A stretch of 64,000 nt of DNA from JACPYG01 sp038063015 (GCA_038063015.1 JBBTVX010000001.1:158495-222494), one strand, 5' to 3'. Positions 18,831-27,551 are shown, counted from the stretch's first letter. The notes: generated by a model from the sequence alone, not told the origin. Translations and numbers: made by a program.

Positions 18831-19487
18831 TTACTTAAGAAGTTCTGGCAATATTTCCGGGTAATAACCGACTTCCGCTTGTTCCGGATGATGTATTGAC
18901 CAAAAAAGTTCAATAAGTTCCGGGGTGGTAAGAGGAATAGCTTCTAATCCGCACCTTCTTAATCCCATTGCCAAAAATTCCATTCTTTGCCAGAGCTGTG
19001 ATTTGCATCTTTGGAATTCATCATCTTTCATTGGCTGGTCTTTTTCTTTTTTAGTTTTTAAAAAATCAAACTGTTTTGTTATTGCCCCAACCCCCAAAAT
19101 CTCCATTAAGCTATACGGAACAACAACATAAAAGTTTTTGGTCATAATCATATCTCCTTTGACCAAATTTTTTATAAACTCTCTATAAGAAGAAGTTTGC
19201 TGCCTAAGAAGCTCGCTGGTCTGTTTTTCTTCTAAATCTTTTAGTCCGTCCAAATAGGGGGTGATGTTTATATTGCGCGATTGGATAACTATCTGGCAAG
19301 AAAAGTCTAAAGAATTTAAAAAAGATTGGAAGGCGTAAATAATAGCCGATTGCTCTTCGTCAGATTTTAAAGCAAAATTTATTGAGGAAACCATTAAAAT
19401 TCCCCTTATGGCATTATTTTTTAAAACCAAAACCCCCTCTCTGATGTCTTTTATTTCTAAAAATTCTTGTGTTGCTGATTCGGGCAT
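18831..19487 (-). CDS. VirB4/TraC N-terminal-domain-like protein
   Basis: The 218-residue protein starts with TQEFLEIKDIREGVLVLKNNAIRGILMVSSINFALKSDEEQ, resembling the N-terminal TraC/VirB4 module that precedes the ATPase domain, and it ends with ELIELFWSIHHPEQAEVG, like the VirB4 linker. There is no Walker motif. It ends 11 bases before the ATPase gene and is on the same strand. Together the two reconstitute a full-length VirB4, so a two-subunit motor is the simplest reading. Separate genes in this layout are, as far as I recall, usual in this bacterial group. Confidence 0.7.
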   Translation of the reverse strand: MPESATQEFLEIKDIREGVLVLKNNAIRGILMVSSINFALKSDEEQSAIIYAFQSFLNSLDFSCQIVIQSRNINITPYLDGLKDLEEKQTSELLRQQTSSYREFIKNLVKGDMIMTKNFYVVVPYSLMEILGVGAITKQFDFLKTKKEKDQPMKDDEFQRCKSQLWQRMEFLAMGLRRCGLEAIPLTTPELIELFWSIHHPEQAEVGYYPEILPELLK

Positions 19488-19503
19488 TGCGATGAATTTT
19501 TAA

Positions 19504-19911
19504 TTACTTAGTTTTTAATTCCACCTCTGTGTGTATTTTTTTCAACCTGCTTTCTTGAACTTTTAACACGGGCCCCTCCGCTATTTTTCTGATTTCAACT
19601 CTTTTTATAGTTTTAAAAGGATAGGGCGATTCCTTTTTTTTCCAAACATAATTTTTTGAGCCGGCGGCAAAACCCAAAGAACTTAGCAGAACATTTATTA
19701 TCGGGGCTCCGTTAACTGTAATAAAGGCCAAGCATATGGCAGAAATGCCAATAAGAACAGAAAAAATTATAAAAAGAAAACGGGGCAAAACAAAATATAA
19801 AAGAAAGCAAAGAGCTCCGGCTCCAACAAGATAAAAAAACTGCCTGAAGCTTATAAAGAAAGCTATCTTTCCTTCCTGTTCTATAAATTGAGGAATAGGA
19901 TATTGATCCAT
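19504..19911 (-). CDS. PrgI family membrane protein
   Basis: The 135-residue protein begins MDQYPIPQFIEQEGKIAFFIS, the typical PrgI start, followed by two adjacent membrane helices (QFFYLVGAGALCFLLYFVL and FLFIIFSVLIGISAICLAFITV) and a basic cytoplasmic tail with YVWKKKESPYPFK. PrgI proteins correspond to VirB3-like components and nearly always precede VirB4. The 16-base spacing to the VirB4 N-terminal gene fits an operon. Confidence 0.8.
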   Translation of the reverse strand: MDQYPIPQFIEQEGKIAFFISFRQFFYLVGAGALCFLLYFVLPRFLFIIFSVLIGISAICLAFITVNGAPIINVLLSSLGFAAGSKNYVWKKKESPYPFKTIKRVEIRKIAEGPVLKVQESRLKKIHTEVELKTK

Positions 19912-19987
19912 AATCTTTAAAATTCTAAATACTAATATCTAAATTCTAAACAAATTTTAAATTCTAAATTATAATTTTTTTTAAATA

Positions 19988-20347
19988 CTACTTTGTATTT
20001 TCTATTATGGAACCAAAAATTTTCATTAATTCTATCACTTCTTTGATTAAATATTCTTGTTCTTGGATTTGCTCTTTTATGGGTTCGGCTAATTTCAACC
20101 AATACCTGCTTTCCTTCGCTTCTTTTTTGCAGATTTTTACTCTCATAATAAAGTCTTTTTTGCTTAACGATTCATTGGCTTCGATATAATTAGCGCCGAT
20201 AGAACCAGATGACCTTATTAATTGTTTTCCATATTCTATATTAGAAATTGTTCGTGGAAGTTGTTTAATATAATCTCTGGCCTTTTTTGAAAATTGATAA
20301 GTTCTTTCTTCTAAATCATATTGTTTAGAATTTATAATTTGGGACAT
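19988..20347 (-). CDS. Four-helix bundle protein (23S rRNA intervening-sequence-type)
   Basis: The 119-residue protein has the family features: LEERTYQFSKKARDYIKQLP, SNIEYGKQLIRSSGSIGANYIEANE and SKKDFIMRVKICKKEAKESRYWLKLA. The family was first found encoded in intervening sequences of 23S rRNA and is widespread as free-standing genes of unknown role, often near mobile elements. It lies alone between the PrgI gene and the divergent SPFH gene. The assignment to the family is clear, and its function is not known. Confidence 0.88.
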   Translation of the reverse strand: MSQIINSKQYDLEERTYQFSKKARDYIKQLPRTISNIEYGKQLIRSSGSIGANYIEANESLSKKDFIMRVKICKKEAKESRYWLKLAEPIKEQIQEQEYLIKEVIELMKIFGSIIENTK

Positions 20348-20451
20348 TATGATTTGTTTAGAGTTTAGAATTTCGCGCTTAGGATTTTATTCTATTATAC
20401 CACAGAGCAAAAAAAGCTAACAATAATAATATCCACAGGCTGTTTTTAAAT

Positions 20452-20480
20452 TTGACAAACAAAAAGTAGTATGCTATTCT
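20452..20480 (+). promoter_or_regulatory. Sigma70-type promoter for the SPFH gene
   Basis: TTGACA at 20452-20457, a 17-bp spacer, and TATTCT at 20475-20480. The leader then contains GGGAGAGA as a ribosome site before the ATG at 20542. This is one of the clearest promoters in the window. Confidence 0.75.
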
Positions 20481-20541
20481 ATAAATAGTGTTAGTCCAAA
20501 TGTTTCGGGCGCAGTCCTTTGACAGTTAAATAGGGAGAGAA

Positions 20542-21780
20542 ATGATGATTACTCTGTTGGTTGTGTTGCTTGTATTGTTTTTAGTGTTGGCGGTTTCAAT
20601 TGGCATTGTCCTTTGGAGGGTGCCTGTCGCCCGTTGGTATGTCGCGGCCATAATGGCAAAGTTTGACTTTATTTTCACAGAGGTGCCAGAGGGCAAGTTT
20701 AAGGAGGTGGTGCGTTTCCGCGCCCACAAAAGAACCCTTATGGCAAAGGAGGGCTTCAAGATCAACGATAATGGCCGGATTGTGCCATTGGCCGCAGACG
20801 AGCCTCCGCAGTCTCTCCTTCCAGGAGGACTGGGGATTATTGGTTTGCCGGGCATTGACAGAATCTACACCAGGCAGATGAAGTTCTCAAAAAGCTTACT
20901 TGACGGAATTAAGCCCTACGATATTGATAATGTCAGTGAGTTTTATGCTATGGTTGACTATCCTTATGCGCTTCCTTTTGTGAAGTGCGAGGATATGAAT
21001 AACCTGCCCGTTAGCGGGTATGCCACATTGCTCGCCCACGTCGACGGCCCCACCCTGTCGTTGTTTGCCACGACGAATTTCTATGACACCATGGTTGGGC
21101 TTGTTTTACCAGTTGTTCAAGAGTGTCTGCGTCAGAAGTTTGATTTTGATAATCCCACAGAGAAGAATGACCTTGATACATTGATGTGGGAGGAGCTCAA
21201 TGAACAGGGTCCAGGAGGAGCCGATAGTGTTATTGAAGAGCTTCACAAGAAATACGCTGTTCGCATTGTTGCATTCCGCACGGTCCAAATTGACCCGCCA
21301 GAGGAATTCCGCGCCACATCACTTATCAAGTGGACGGCAAAACAGCGAGCAAATGCTGCAGATGCCGTTGCTGAAGCAGAACAGAAAGAAGCGGCCGGTC
21401 CGATTGAGCTTGCTATGGAAAAGTGGATCGAAAAGGAAGCGAAAGATGTTGGAGAAACCGTCGCTGAGGCAAAAAAGAGGCTTCGCGAGTCTGGCGAGTA
21501 CAAGGAGCATAAAAAACTCCTGGCTGACCAGATAAACCGCAGTCGCAAGACAGTCCAGGAGCGAGTGATTAACATCAATAGCGGAGGAGAGCCCCTTGAA
21601 GGCGGTTCTATCGCCTCTATCGCCGGCGCTATCGCGGCCGCGATTATAGGCGCAACTGCCGGTAAGGGCATCAAGGACGAGAACGATGCGGGCAATAACC
21701 CTGGCGGTGGGAAAAAGAAAAATAGAAAAGATCAAGAAGAAGACGACAAAGATGATCTGAGAGATGATTTAGATAAGTAG
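20542..21780 (+). CDS. SPFH/flotillin-like membrane protein
   Basis: The 412-residue protein has one N-terminal membrane helix (LLVVLLVLFLVLAVSIGIVLW), an SPFH-like domain (SEFYAMVDYPYALPF, VRIVAFRTVQIDPPEEF), a helical AEAEQKEAAG region typical of stomatin/flotillin coiled coils, a Gly/Ala-rich segment (ASIAGAIAAAIIGATAG) and a charged tail. Such proteins form membrane-associated cages or microdomains. The gene stands alone on the plus strand inside a minus-strand secretion cluster, with its own promoter and terminator. Its base composition and codon use are clearly richer in G+C than the neighbours, which suggests recent transfer. Confidence 0.75.
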   Translation: MMITLLVVLLVLFLVLAVSIGIVLWRVPVARWYVAAIMAKFDFIFTEVPEGKFKEVVRFRAHKRTLMAKEGFKINDNGRIVPLAADEPPQSLLPGGLGIIGLPGIDRIYTRQMKFSKSLLDGIKPYDIDNVSEFYAMVDYPYALPFVKCEDMNNLPVSGYATLLAHVDGPTLSLFATTNFYDTMVGLVLPVVQECLRQKFDFDNPTEKNDLDTLMWEELNEQGPGGADSVIEELHKKYAVRIVAFRTVQIDPPEEFRATSLIKWTAKQRANAADAVAEAEQKEAAGPIELAMEKWIEKEAKDVGETVAEAKKRLRESGEYKEHKKLLADQINRSRKTVQERVININSGGEPLEGGSIASIAGAIAAAIIGATAGKGIKDENDAGNNPGGGKKKNRKDQEEDDKDDLRDDLDK

Positions 21781-21806
21781 GTTGACCTATTTAGGTTTAG
21801 GACAAC

Positions 21807-21838
21807 AAAAGACCGACAATGGATTGCCGGTCTTTTTT
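21807..21838 (+). terminator. Rho-independent terminator of the SPFH gene
   Basis: AAAGACCG-A-CAAT pairs with ATTG-C-CGGTC, followed by six T. It can also serve the convergent gene ending at 21837. Confidence 0.85.
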
Positions 21839-22346
21839 ATTCAATTGGCTCTCGGTAACTATCTGAATCCTTAGGATTTTTTTTAGGATTGATAGTATTT
21901 TTTTCGTTCTTGTTTTTTTTTGGTGGTGGTATTACCTCTTCCTCTTCTATAATTGATTTGTTTGTAATATTTGAGGTTTCGTTTATCGGTTTGGCTGGGA
22001 TAGCAGTTGCTAAATTTTCTATTGAAACTTTTTTACAAATGGGAATTAGTTTTGTTTTAATGTCTTCAGACAGTGCATCAGCATCTTTATCGGAAAAATT
22101 TAATTCATTTTTTAATAGTTTTGGAATATTTTTAATATCCAGCGATCCCTCTGTTACATCGTTCACAATTTCTAATAGCGTTATGCTGGGCGACGAAATT
22201 ATATTTTTTTCGTCTAAATTTTCCAACGATTTTTCGTCTAAATTTTCCAAGTCATATTTTTTAAGAATTTCATAAAGAATCGGGAATTTATCATCTGTAA
22301 ATATTATTTTATATTTTTTTGTCGAGATATTGTTTTCTAAAGCCAT
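21837..22346 (-). CDS. Hypothetical protein of the secretion cluster
   Basis: The 169-residue protein has a structured N-terminal part (KYKIIFTDDKFPILYEILKKY) with a tandem repeat of LENLDEK, a helical middle (SLDIKNIPKLLKNELNFSDKDADALSEDIKTKLIPI) and a disordered Pro/Lys/Asn-rich tail. The tail resembles proteins that are tethered to others. It lies 10 bases downstream of the TrbL-like gene and on the same strand, so it is probably co-transcribed. No family is recognised. Confidence 0.5.
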   Translation of the reverse strand: MALENNISTKKYKIIFTDDKFPILYEILKKYDLENLDEKSLENLDEKNIISSPSITLLEIVNDVTEGSLDIKNIPKLLKNELNFSDKDADALSEDIKTKLIPICKKVSIENLATAIPAKPINETSNITNKSIIEEEEVIPPPKKNKNEKNTINPKKNPKDSDSYREPIE

Positions 22347-22356
22347 TTTTATTTTA

Positions 22357-24570
22357 TTAAATATTTCTATTAGTGGCTAACTCAACCATAGCTTCTTTTA
22401 ATTGGTCTTTTTCACGACCAGGTGGCAATGTTTTGTAATAAGCCTGTATTTTAGTAAATTCAGGTGATTGAGGACCGCCAGAAAAAGTTTTTTTACCCGT
22501 TGACGGATCTGTATAAATTTTACCCTTGAATTTTGCAACTTGGTTGATTAAGTTTGTTCCTCCCTTGTCTCCTATTTCTCTAAGTTGTCGAGCAGAGAAG
22601 AGGTGTGCAGTGTTTCCATTGACTGCTTCCTCTGGAAGTTCGGATGCCTTTATTGGCGATAATTTTTGTATACCCTTTGCAATTCTTTCTTGAGATAAAC
22701 TTTCTCTCACAGAGGTCATTTCATAAGCACTTGGTTTATGATTTTTTGCTAATTTGAGAGCCTCTTCTGGAAGCATTTCTTTTCCTTTAGACTTAGCAAG
22801 ATCAATATATTCTTTCTGTTTGTTTTCAATAACTTTATTTTGTATATCCCTGTCAGTTAATGGAGTTATACCGAGAGAGTTTTCGGTAATCTTCTGTTGT
22901 CTTAAATCAAATCTAGCTCGTTTTGTTTCGTCGAGAGTTGGTGCATATTCGGAAGCTAATTTTCTTGCCTTTTCTGGAGGTATTTTGAGTGGTCCTTCTT
23001 CGTATTCTTTAGCTTTATAATCTCTTACTCTTTGGGTGGCCTCAGGGTCTGTTGTCTCTGCAAAAGTTTCGGGTCTGACTTTTGTGAACGTATCCTTGGA
23101 AACTCCAAACGCTGCGGCATGAGCAGCAACAGCGTCGCGTTTTCTAGGATCAACTGCGCTAAAAGCATTTCTCTTTGCCAATATCTGAGCCGCCGCAGCT
23201 TTGTCCTGCGCCTGTTCGTGTGTGATCGCTCTTTGTTCAGCTATCTTAGCTAATTGTTGGTTATCTTGTATGTTGTCTAATCTTTTTGTTGATTTTTCCA
23301 ATCTCTTCGCCTGATTTTGAGCAGTGGTTCCTTTAGAAACTAATCCTATTCTTTCTCCAGTGGCAGTCGCTTTGTCTTTTACGGCTGCACCCGCTCTTGA
23401 AAGTCCAGTGGCTCCAGCTGCAAATTTGCTGATTTTTCCTGTTGCGCCCATTGCAAAGCCTAACGCCCCGCCGGCCAATCCCATTACTGCGCTTGCTCCT
23501 ATGGCACTAGATTTTTTTGCGACTGTAATAGCCACATAAAGGAGCACCAAAACAGTAATAATTACATTAAGAGATAGAGTAAGAGTAGTTGTTAATATAC
23601 TAGCTGCAACCCAAGTAAAAAATCCTACTTGTGCGCCAATAAGCCCCCATTTAATAAAATTTTCCCACCACATAGTCCACAATTTTTTTGTTGCAGGAAA
23701 TATCCAGCAGAAAAAAGCAAGTGGTGATAGTACAAATAAAACAGCAAAAATAGCATTTCTTGCAAATAATATAAAACTCAAATAGAAAAAGACAATAGCT
23801 GTCATTATATAATAAACACTATAAAACACATCCCAAGCCAAATAAGTTCTGACATCTTTATCGTATATCGCGTCCCAATCATTTGCGGCTACCACTTTTT
23901 CTATAGCCGTAACAATAAAAGTGCCCGCATTATTTCCGCCTTTAAGTAAAAACTCTTTAGTCAATATATTTGAAGCATCGATGATTAAACCGCTAAATAA
24001 ACCAGAAAAATTAACTAAAAGAGCTATTAGTATTAAATTAATTAAAACTTTTTTAGACCCATATTCACCGATTCTTAAAGTAAAAGCGATGCCAATAACC
24101 ACAAAACCTAAGACAATAAACATATTTGCTAAATTTCTAACCATAGTCCATCCCTGCTGGTAAACACTTTCTGCTAAGATGGATTTGTTTAGAAAATCAG
24201 AAGTAACTACAGCAGTAAGCAAGTTGCTACTTATAACAGCTATTATATGAGTTGCAGAATAAATAATATCAGCCACTCCCGCTATTAAATCAATAAAAAA
24301 GCTTGCTTGTCCCTCTGTTGCAGCTTTCTCTATGGCATGACCTCCAGCGCATCCTGCAACAATTATCGCTGCTCCCACTGGAATAGATGCTCCCCCTGCG
24401 GTTATTATGCCGGTTGCTATCGCCGCTACCGATCCAACTAAAACTCCCCAAACACATGATTTAACACTAGCATGTGCGGATTGTGGGGTTATAACTCCAG
24501 CAATAATAGATATTAAAACAACAAAAACTAGTATTTTTTTTTGTTTTATAATTGAGTAGAAAAATTTCAT
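22357..24570 (-). CDS. TrbL/VirB6-like polytopic membrane protein
   Basis: The 737-residue protein has an N-terminal signal-like helix (KKILVFVVLISIIAGVITPQSAHA), about eight further membrane helices between residues 35 and 380, then a long hydrophilic, Ala/Lys/Glu-rich cytoplasmic region (repeated ALRLAKxHKPS-like motifs such as EEALKLAKNHKPSAYEM, ARKLASEYAPTLDE). TrbL/VirB6 proteins form the inner-membrane channel of type IV secretion systems. The topology and position next to VirB4, PrgI and VirB2-like genes support the role. The soluble tail has no recognised domain. Confidence 0.65.
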   Translation of the reverse strand: MKFFYSIIKQKKILVFVVLISIIAGVITPQSAHASVKSCVWGVLVGSVAAIATGIITAGGASIPVGAAIIVAGCAGGHAIEKAATEGQASFFIDLIAGVADIIYSATHIIAVISSNLLTAVVTSDFLNKSILAESVYQQGWTMVRNLANMFIVLGFVVIGIAFTLRIGEYGSKKVLINLILIALLVNFSGLFSGLIIDASNILTKEFLLKGGNNAGTFIVTAIEKVVAANDWDAIYDKDVRTYLAWDVFYSVYYIMTAIVFFYLSFILFARNAIFAVLFVLSPLAFFCWIFPATKKLWTMWWENFIKWGLIGAQVGFFTWVAASILTTTLTLSLNVIITVLVLLYVAITVAKKSSAIGASAVMGLAGGALGFAMGATGKISKFAAGATGLSRAGAAVKDKATATGERIGLVSKGTTAQNQAKRLEKSTKRLDNIQDNQQLAKIAEQRAITHEQAQDKAAAAQILAKRNAFSAVDPRKRDAVAAHAAAFGVSKDTFTKVRPETFAETTDPEATQRVRDYKAKEYEEGPLKIPPEKARKLASEYAPTLDETKRARFDLRQQKITENSLGITPLTDRDIQNKVIENKQKEYIDLAKSKGKEMLPEEALKLAKNHKPSAYEMTSVRESLSQERIAKGIQKLSPIKASELPEEAVNGNTAHLFSARQLREIGDKGGTNLINQVAKFKGKIYTDPSTGKKTFSGGPQSPEFTKIQAYYKTLPPGREKDQLKEAMVELATNRNI

Positions 24571-24635
24571 TGCAAAATTATTATATAATTACTTTATTAT
24601 AACACATTTTGAAAACAGCAAGCAGTGGATAATTA

Positions 24636-25469
24636 CTAAAAACTTTTTGTTAGATTAATCCAGTCGTCAACGCTTAAAGTTTCCGCTCTTTGGGTTGGTT
24701 TTATTTTATTTTTTAAAAGCCAAGAATTTGTTTTTATCTTGTTTAATTTTAACATTTTTGATAAGTTATTGTCAAGTTGTTTTCTCGGCTGTGAAAATCC
24801 GGCTTTTACAATACGGAAGAATAAGCCAGGGGAGGTCAGACCTCCTGCCTCGCGAGAGGTCTGACCTCCTGGAATAATTTTGATAATCGCCGAATCAACT
24901 TTTGGTTTGGGCCAGAAGTTTTCTTTTTTAACATAAGAAATTATTTTTGGAGAAGCGTAAAACTGGACAGAAACAGCCAAAATGCTCATATTGGGAGGGA
25001 CAGCGCAGATTCTTTGCGCCACTTCTTTTTGAATCATTAACACTATAATTTCTGGAGGATATTTTTTTTCTAAAAATTTTCTAATTAACGGCGAAGTTAA
25101 ATAATACGGGATATTGGCAACAACCTTGTAAGGGTTTAGAGCATAGGGTTCAGGGTTTAGTTTTAAAATATCGTCGTTTATAATTTCTATATTTTTATAA
25201 TCTTTTAATGTTTCTTTTAAAATTTGGCACATATATTTGTCTTTTTCTACGGCAATCACTTTTTTTACGTTTTTTGCCAGTTCTTGCGTTAGAGTTCCAA
25301 TTCCGGGCCCTATTTCTAAAACAATATCTTCTGCCCCTAGATCAGCCGCTTTTATAATTTTTTCCAGCGCAGTTTTATTTATTAAAAAATTCTGCCCCAT
25401 TGCTTTAGAAGGTCGTGTTCCATATTTTGAGAGAAGTTGTTTAATTATTGCGGGAGAGCTTAAGTTCAT
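24636..25469 (-). CDS. rsmA: 16S rRNA (adenine-1518/1519-N6,N6) dimethyltransferase RsmA/KsgA
   Basis: KsgA dimethylates two adjacent adenines near the 3' end of 16S rRNA late in small-subunit assembly. The 277-residue protein has the family start RPSKAMGQNFLINKTALEKI, SAM motif I VLEIGPGIGTLTQELA, acidic loop AVEKDKYM and catalytic motif IV NIPYYLTSPLIRKFL. A palindromic repeat at 24826-24872 adds about 16 residues (GGQTSREAGGLTSPG) near residue 205, in the C-terminal domain. The frame is kept, so the enzyme is probably functional. The insertion makes a surface loop absent from relatives. Confidence 0.93.
   Translation of the reverse strand: MNLSSPAIIKQLLSKYGTRPSKAMGQNFLINKTALEKIIKAADLGAEDIVLEIGPGIGTLTQELAKNVKKVIAVEKDKYMCQILKETLKDYKNIEIINDDILKLNPEPYALNPYKVVANIPYYLTSPLIRKFLEKKYPPEIIVLMIQKEVAQRICAVPPNMSILAVSVQFYASPKIISYVKKENFWPKPKVDSAIIKIIPGGQTSREAGGLTSPGLFFRIVKAGFSQPRKQLDNNLSKMLKLNKIKTNSWLLKNKIKPTQRAETLSVDDWINLTKSF
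24826..24872. repeat. Intragenic palindromic repeat in rsmA
   Basis: The left arm begins CCAGGGGAGGTCAGACCTC and the right arm is GAGGTCTGACCTCCTGG, complementary apart from a two-base bulge. The loop is about 11 nt. The arms carry internal dyads as well. It resembles the CCAGG...-TCTGG palindrome with the assembly gap at 1428-1477. Confidence 0.85.
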
Positions 25470-25503
25470 TAAGGTATTAAACCTGTTGCGTAATAATTTT
25501 CAT

Positions 25504-25612
25504 TGCGAAAATTGAAGATTTGAAGGCGAAAAATTAGAAAAGCGAGGAGGTTTATACTTTGTATAAGCCGACGAGATTTTCTAATTTTGTAGCCCAAATA
25601 TCCAATTTGCAG
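25504..25612. repeat. Long imperfect foldback element 1
   Basis: About 50 nt on each side pair imperfectly around the centre TTTATACTTTGTATAA (25552-25566). The inner arm AAATTAGAAAA matches TTTTCTAATTTT, with a mismatched GCGAGGAGG/CCGACGAG section and a pairing outer part (GCGAAAATTG/CAATTTGC). No gene is visible in this gap, which runs from the rsmA start (25469) to 25874. Confidence 0.7.
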
Positions 25613-25705
25613 CAGATTAATTATTGCACAATAGGTTTATTATAGCACAAAGGGTTGTGGAGAGAGAGGGGTTGACCGAAGGCCTTAAAAATGGTAATTT
25701 TAAGT

Positions 25706-25869
25706 TACCCTGAGTTACGAAATGTCTTCCAAACTGTTTTGTTTTGATTTTAAGACGAGACGAAGTAAAAATTTTGAAACATATACTTTGTATATGTTGA
25801 GAAATTTTTACAAAGTCGCAGTCAAAAGCAAAACATAAAGAGTTGAAGGTCATTTCGTAATTCAGGGTA
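25706..25869. repeat. Long imperfect foldback element 2
   Basis: The terminal arms TACCCTGAGTTACGAAATG and CATTTCGTAATTCAGGGTA are inverted copies. Inside, TAAAAATTTTGAAACATATAC pairs with GTATATGTTGAGAAATTTTTA around a TTT loop, and GTTTTGTTTTGA pairs with TCAAAAGCAAAAC. It shares the ATACTTTGTAT centre with element 1, so both probably belong to one repeat family. It ends six bases before the next gene's start. Confidence 0.75.
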
Positions 25870-25874
25870 TAAAG

Positions 25875-27017
25875 TTGTTAAAAATACTTAAGAAAATAAA
25901 AATAAGGGCATTCTCGCTTAAACCTCTGTTTAAGGGGCGAAGGCGCGCTAATTCAAAAGGGTTATTTAAAAACCCCCTATTTTATTTTGGCTTGTTCTCA
26001 TTTGTTTTGCTTGGAGCTATAAGTTTTGGGAATAACAGTTTTGCCGACCTTGACGGTTTAAAAAACAGCGATATAGTATTTTTTAACACCTTTTTTAAAG
26101 CCAATAATACAGAAAAAGACAGTCCATTTTTTAGTAAAAATGAAGCGATAACTTTAGAAACTCCTGATTTAAAAATAGCGCAAGATAATTCTGTTTATGG
26201 AATTTCTCCTCCCAGGGTTCTTACTACCCAAGTATTAGGGGCTATTTTTGGCGAGTCGGTTCAAAACAGCAAAGATATAATAGAATATTCAGTTGAGCCG
26301 GGAGATACTTTGGAATCAATAGCGCTGGATTTTAATATTTCCTTGAATACATTGCTTTGGGCAAATGAACTTTCAAAAAATTCAAAAATTAAAGTCGGCC
26401 AAACATTGGTTGTTTTGCCGGTATCGGGAGTTATTTATATTGTAAGGTCGGGAGACACTTTAAGCGAAATCAGCAAAGTTTACAAAAGCAAAACCAACGA
26501 TATAGTTTCTTTTAATGACCTTTCAAATGAGGGAGATATTTTTATCGGAGACATTTTGGTTGTGCCAAATGGCGTAATGCCTACAAAAGCCCCATCTGCT
26601 CCGTATCAAGCTCCTTTAGCTTCAAGTTTCTTTATTTTTCCGACAGAAGGCAGAATAACCCAGGGTCTGCATTGGTATAATGCCGTGGACATAGCCAATA
26701 AATGCGGAACTCCAATTTATGCCGCGGCTCCAGGGCAAGTTCAAAAGACTAAATTTGGTTATAATTTTGGCGGAGGTAACACTATCACAATTCTACACTC
26801 AAACGGCGTAGTCACTTATTATGGCCACCTTATGACAATTTTTGTAAAACCAGGCGATAGGGTTGATGTTGGCGAGAGAATTGCTTTAATGGGTGGGGCT
26901 CCAGGCATGGCAGGCGCTGGCAAATCTACTGGTTGCCACGTGCACTGGGGAGCTGTAGGCGCTAAAAATCCTTTATCAAAGTATGGTGTTGGCGCAACAA
27001 TCAAATACTCAAAATAA
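25875..27017 (+). CDS. LysM and M23 peptidase domain envelope protein
   Basis: The protein is a likely peptidoglycan hydrolase or binding factor. It has a basic N-terminus, one membrane helix (PLFYFGLFSFVLLGAISFG), two LysM repeats (EYSVEPGDTLESIALDF and YIVRSGDTLSEISKVY) and a complete M23 domain with GLHWYNAVDIANKCGTPIYAAAPG, VTYYGHL and CHVHWG, i.e. the His/Asp and HxH zinc ligands. The assigned start is a TTG at 25875 just after a foldback element. No better upstream start or ribosome site is visible. A strong terminator follows. Confidence 0.87.
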   Translation: MLKILKKIKIRAFSLKPLFKGRRRANSKGLFKNPLFYFGLFSFVLLGAISFGNNSFADLDGLKNSDIVFFNTFFKANNTEKDSPFFSKNEAITLETPDLKIAQDNSVYGISPPRVLTTQVLGAIFGESVQNSKDIIEYSVEPGDTLESIALDFNISLNTLLWANELSKNSKIKVGQTLVVLPVSGVIYIVRSGDTLSEISKVYKSKTNDIVSFNDLSNEGDIFIGDILVVPNGVMPTKAPSAPYQAPLASSFFIFPTEGRITQGLHWYNAVDIANKCGTPIYAAAPGQVQKTKFGYNFGGGNTITILHSNGVVTYYGHLMTIFVKPGDRVDVGERIALMGGAPGMAGAGKSTGCHVHWGAVGAKNPLSKYGVGATIKYSK

Positions 27018-27040
27018 ATTGTGAATTCGCAAACAACACA

Positions 27041-27069
27041 AAAGCCCCCCGCTAAGCGGGGGGCTTTTT
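27041..27069. terminator. Bidirectional rho-independent terminator
   Basis: AAAAGCCCCCCGC-TAA-GCGGGGGGCTTTTT is a near-perfect hairpin between convergent genes. A-runs and T-runs on either side allow it to work on both strands. Confidence 0.92.
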
Positions 27070-27076
27070 AAATTTA

Positions 27077-27430
27077 TTATTTACACTTCATACAAAGCCG
27101 AGCTTCTGGACAAACTTGCAACCTTTCTTCGCTTATTTTTCCGTTGCACTTTTCACATATTCCGTATTTGTCTTCAGTTATTTTTTTTAAAGCCAGATCA
27201 ACGTCTTTTAGTTTAAGCTCTAAGCTATGTTCTAAAGATAATAGATTATCGTATTCTTGCATTTCATCTGCTTCTTCTTCCATGTTCCCATTCTCGCGAT
27301 TGGGATATTTTGCGTCCCAATTATTTTTTAGATTTTTATCTTCTGTGGCAAAATTATCCAGCTCTTTTGTAAGGGCGATTTTTTGATTTTCTAATTTTTC
27401 TTTTAAGCTTTCAATTAGTTCTTTGTTCAC
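27077..27430 (-). CDS. DksA/TraR-type zinc-finger protein
   Basis: The 117-residue protein has an N-terminal coiled coil (KELIESLKEKLENQKIALTKELDNF, LKNNWDAKYPNREN) and the C4 zinc finger YGICEKCNGKI...QVCPEARLCMKCK. DksA-like proteins reach into the RNA polymerase secondary channel and modulate initiation. The coiled-coil tip sequence ENGNMEEEADE is acidic as expected. It faces the M23 gene across a shared terminator. TraR/DksA subfamily placement is not resolved here. Confidence 0.88.
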   Translation of the reverse strand: MNKELIESLKEKLENQKIALTKELDNFATEDKNLKNNWDAKYPNRENGNMEEEADEMQEYDNLLSLEHSLELKLKDVDLALKKITEDKYGICEKCNGKISEERLQVCPEARLCMKCK

Positions 27431-27551
27431 TCCGTTTAGAAGTCTGGGTAAAAAATATTTTATAAATAAAATATTTTTTACTTACTCTTTTTAACTTTTA
27501 TTATTAACCCTATTTTAACCCATTGAAATTTTTACCATTATATCCAAACTT

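Noticed and set aside
25617..25853. Minus-strand frame in the rsmA-M23 gap
   Set aside because: It lies on the foldback elements and has no ribosome site; non-coding repeat is the better reading.
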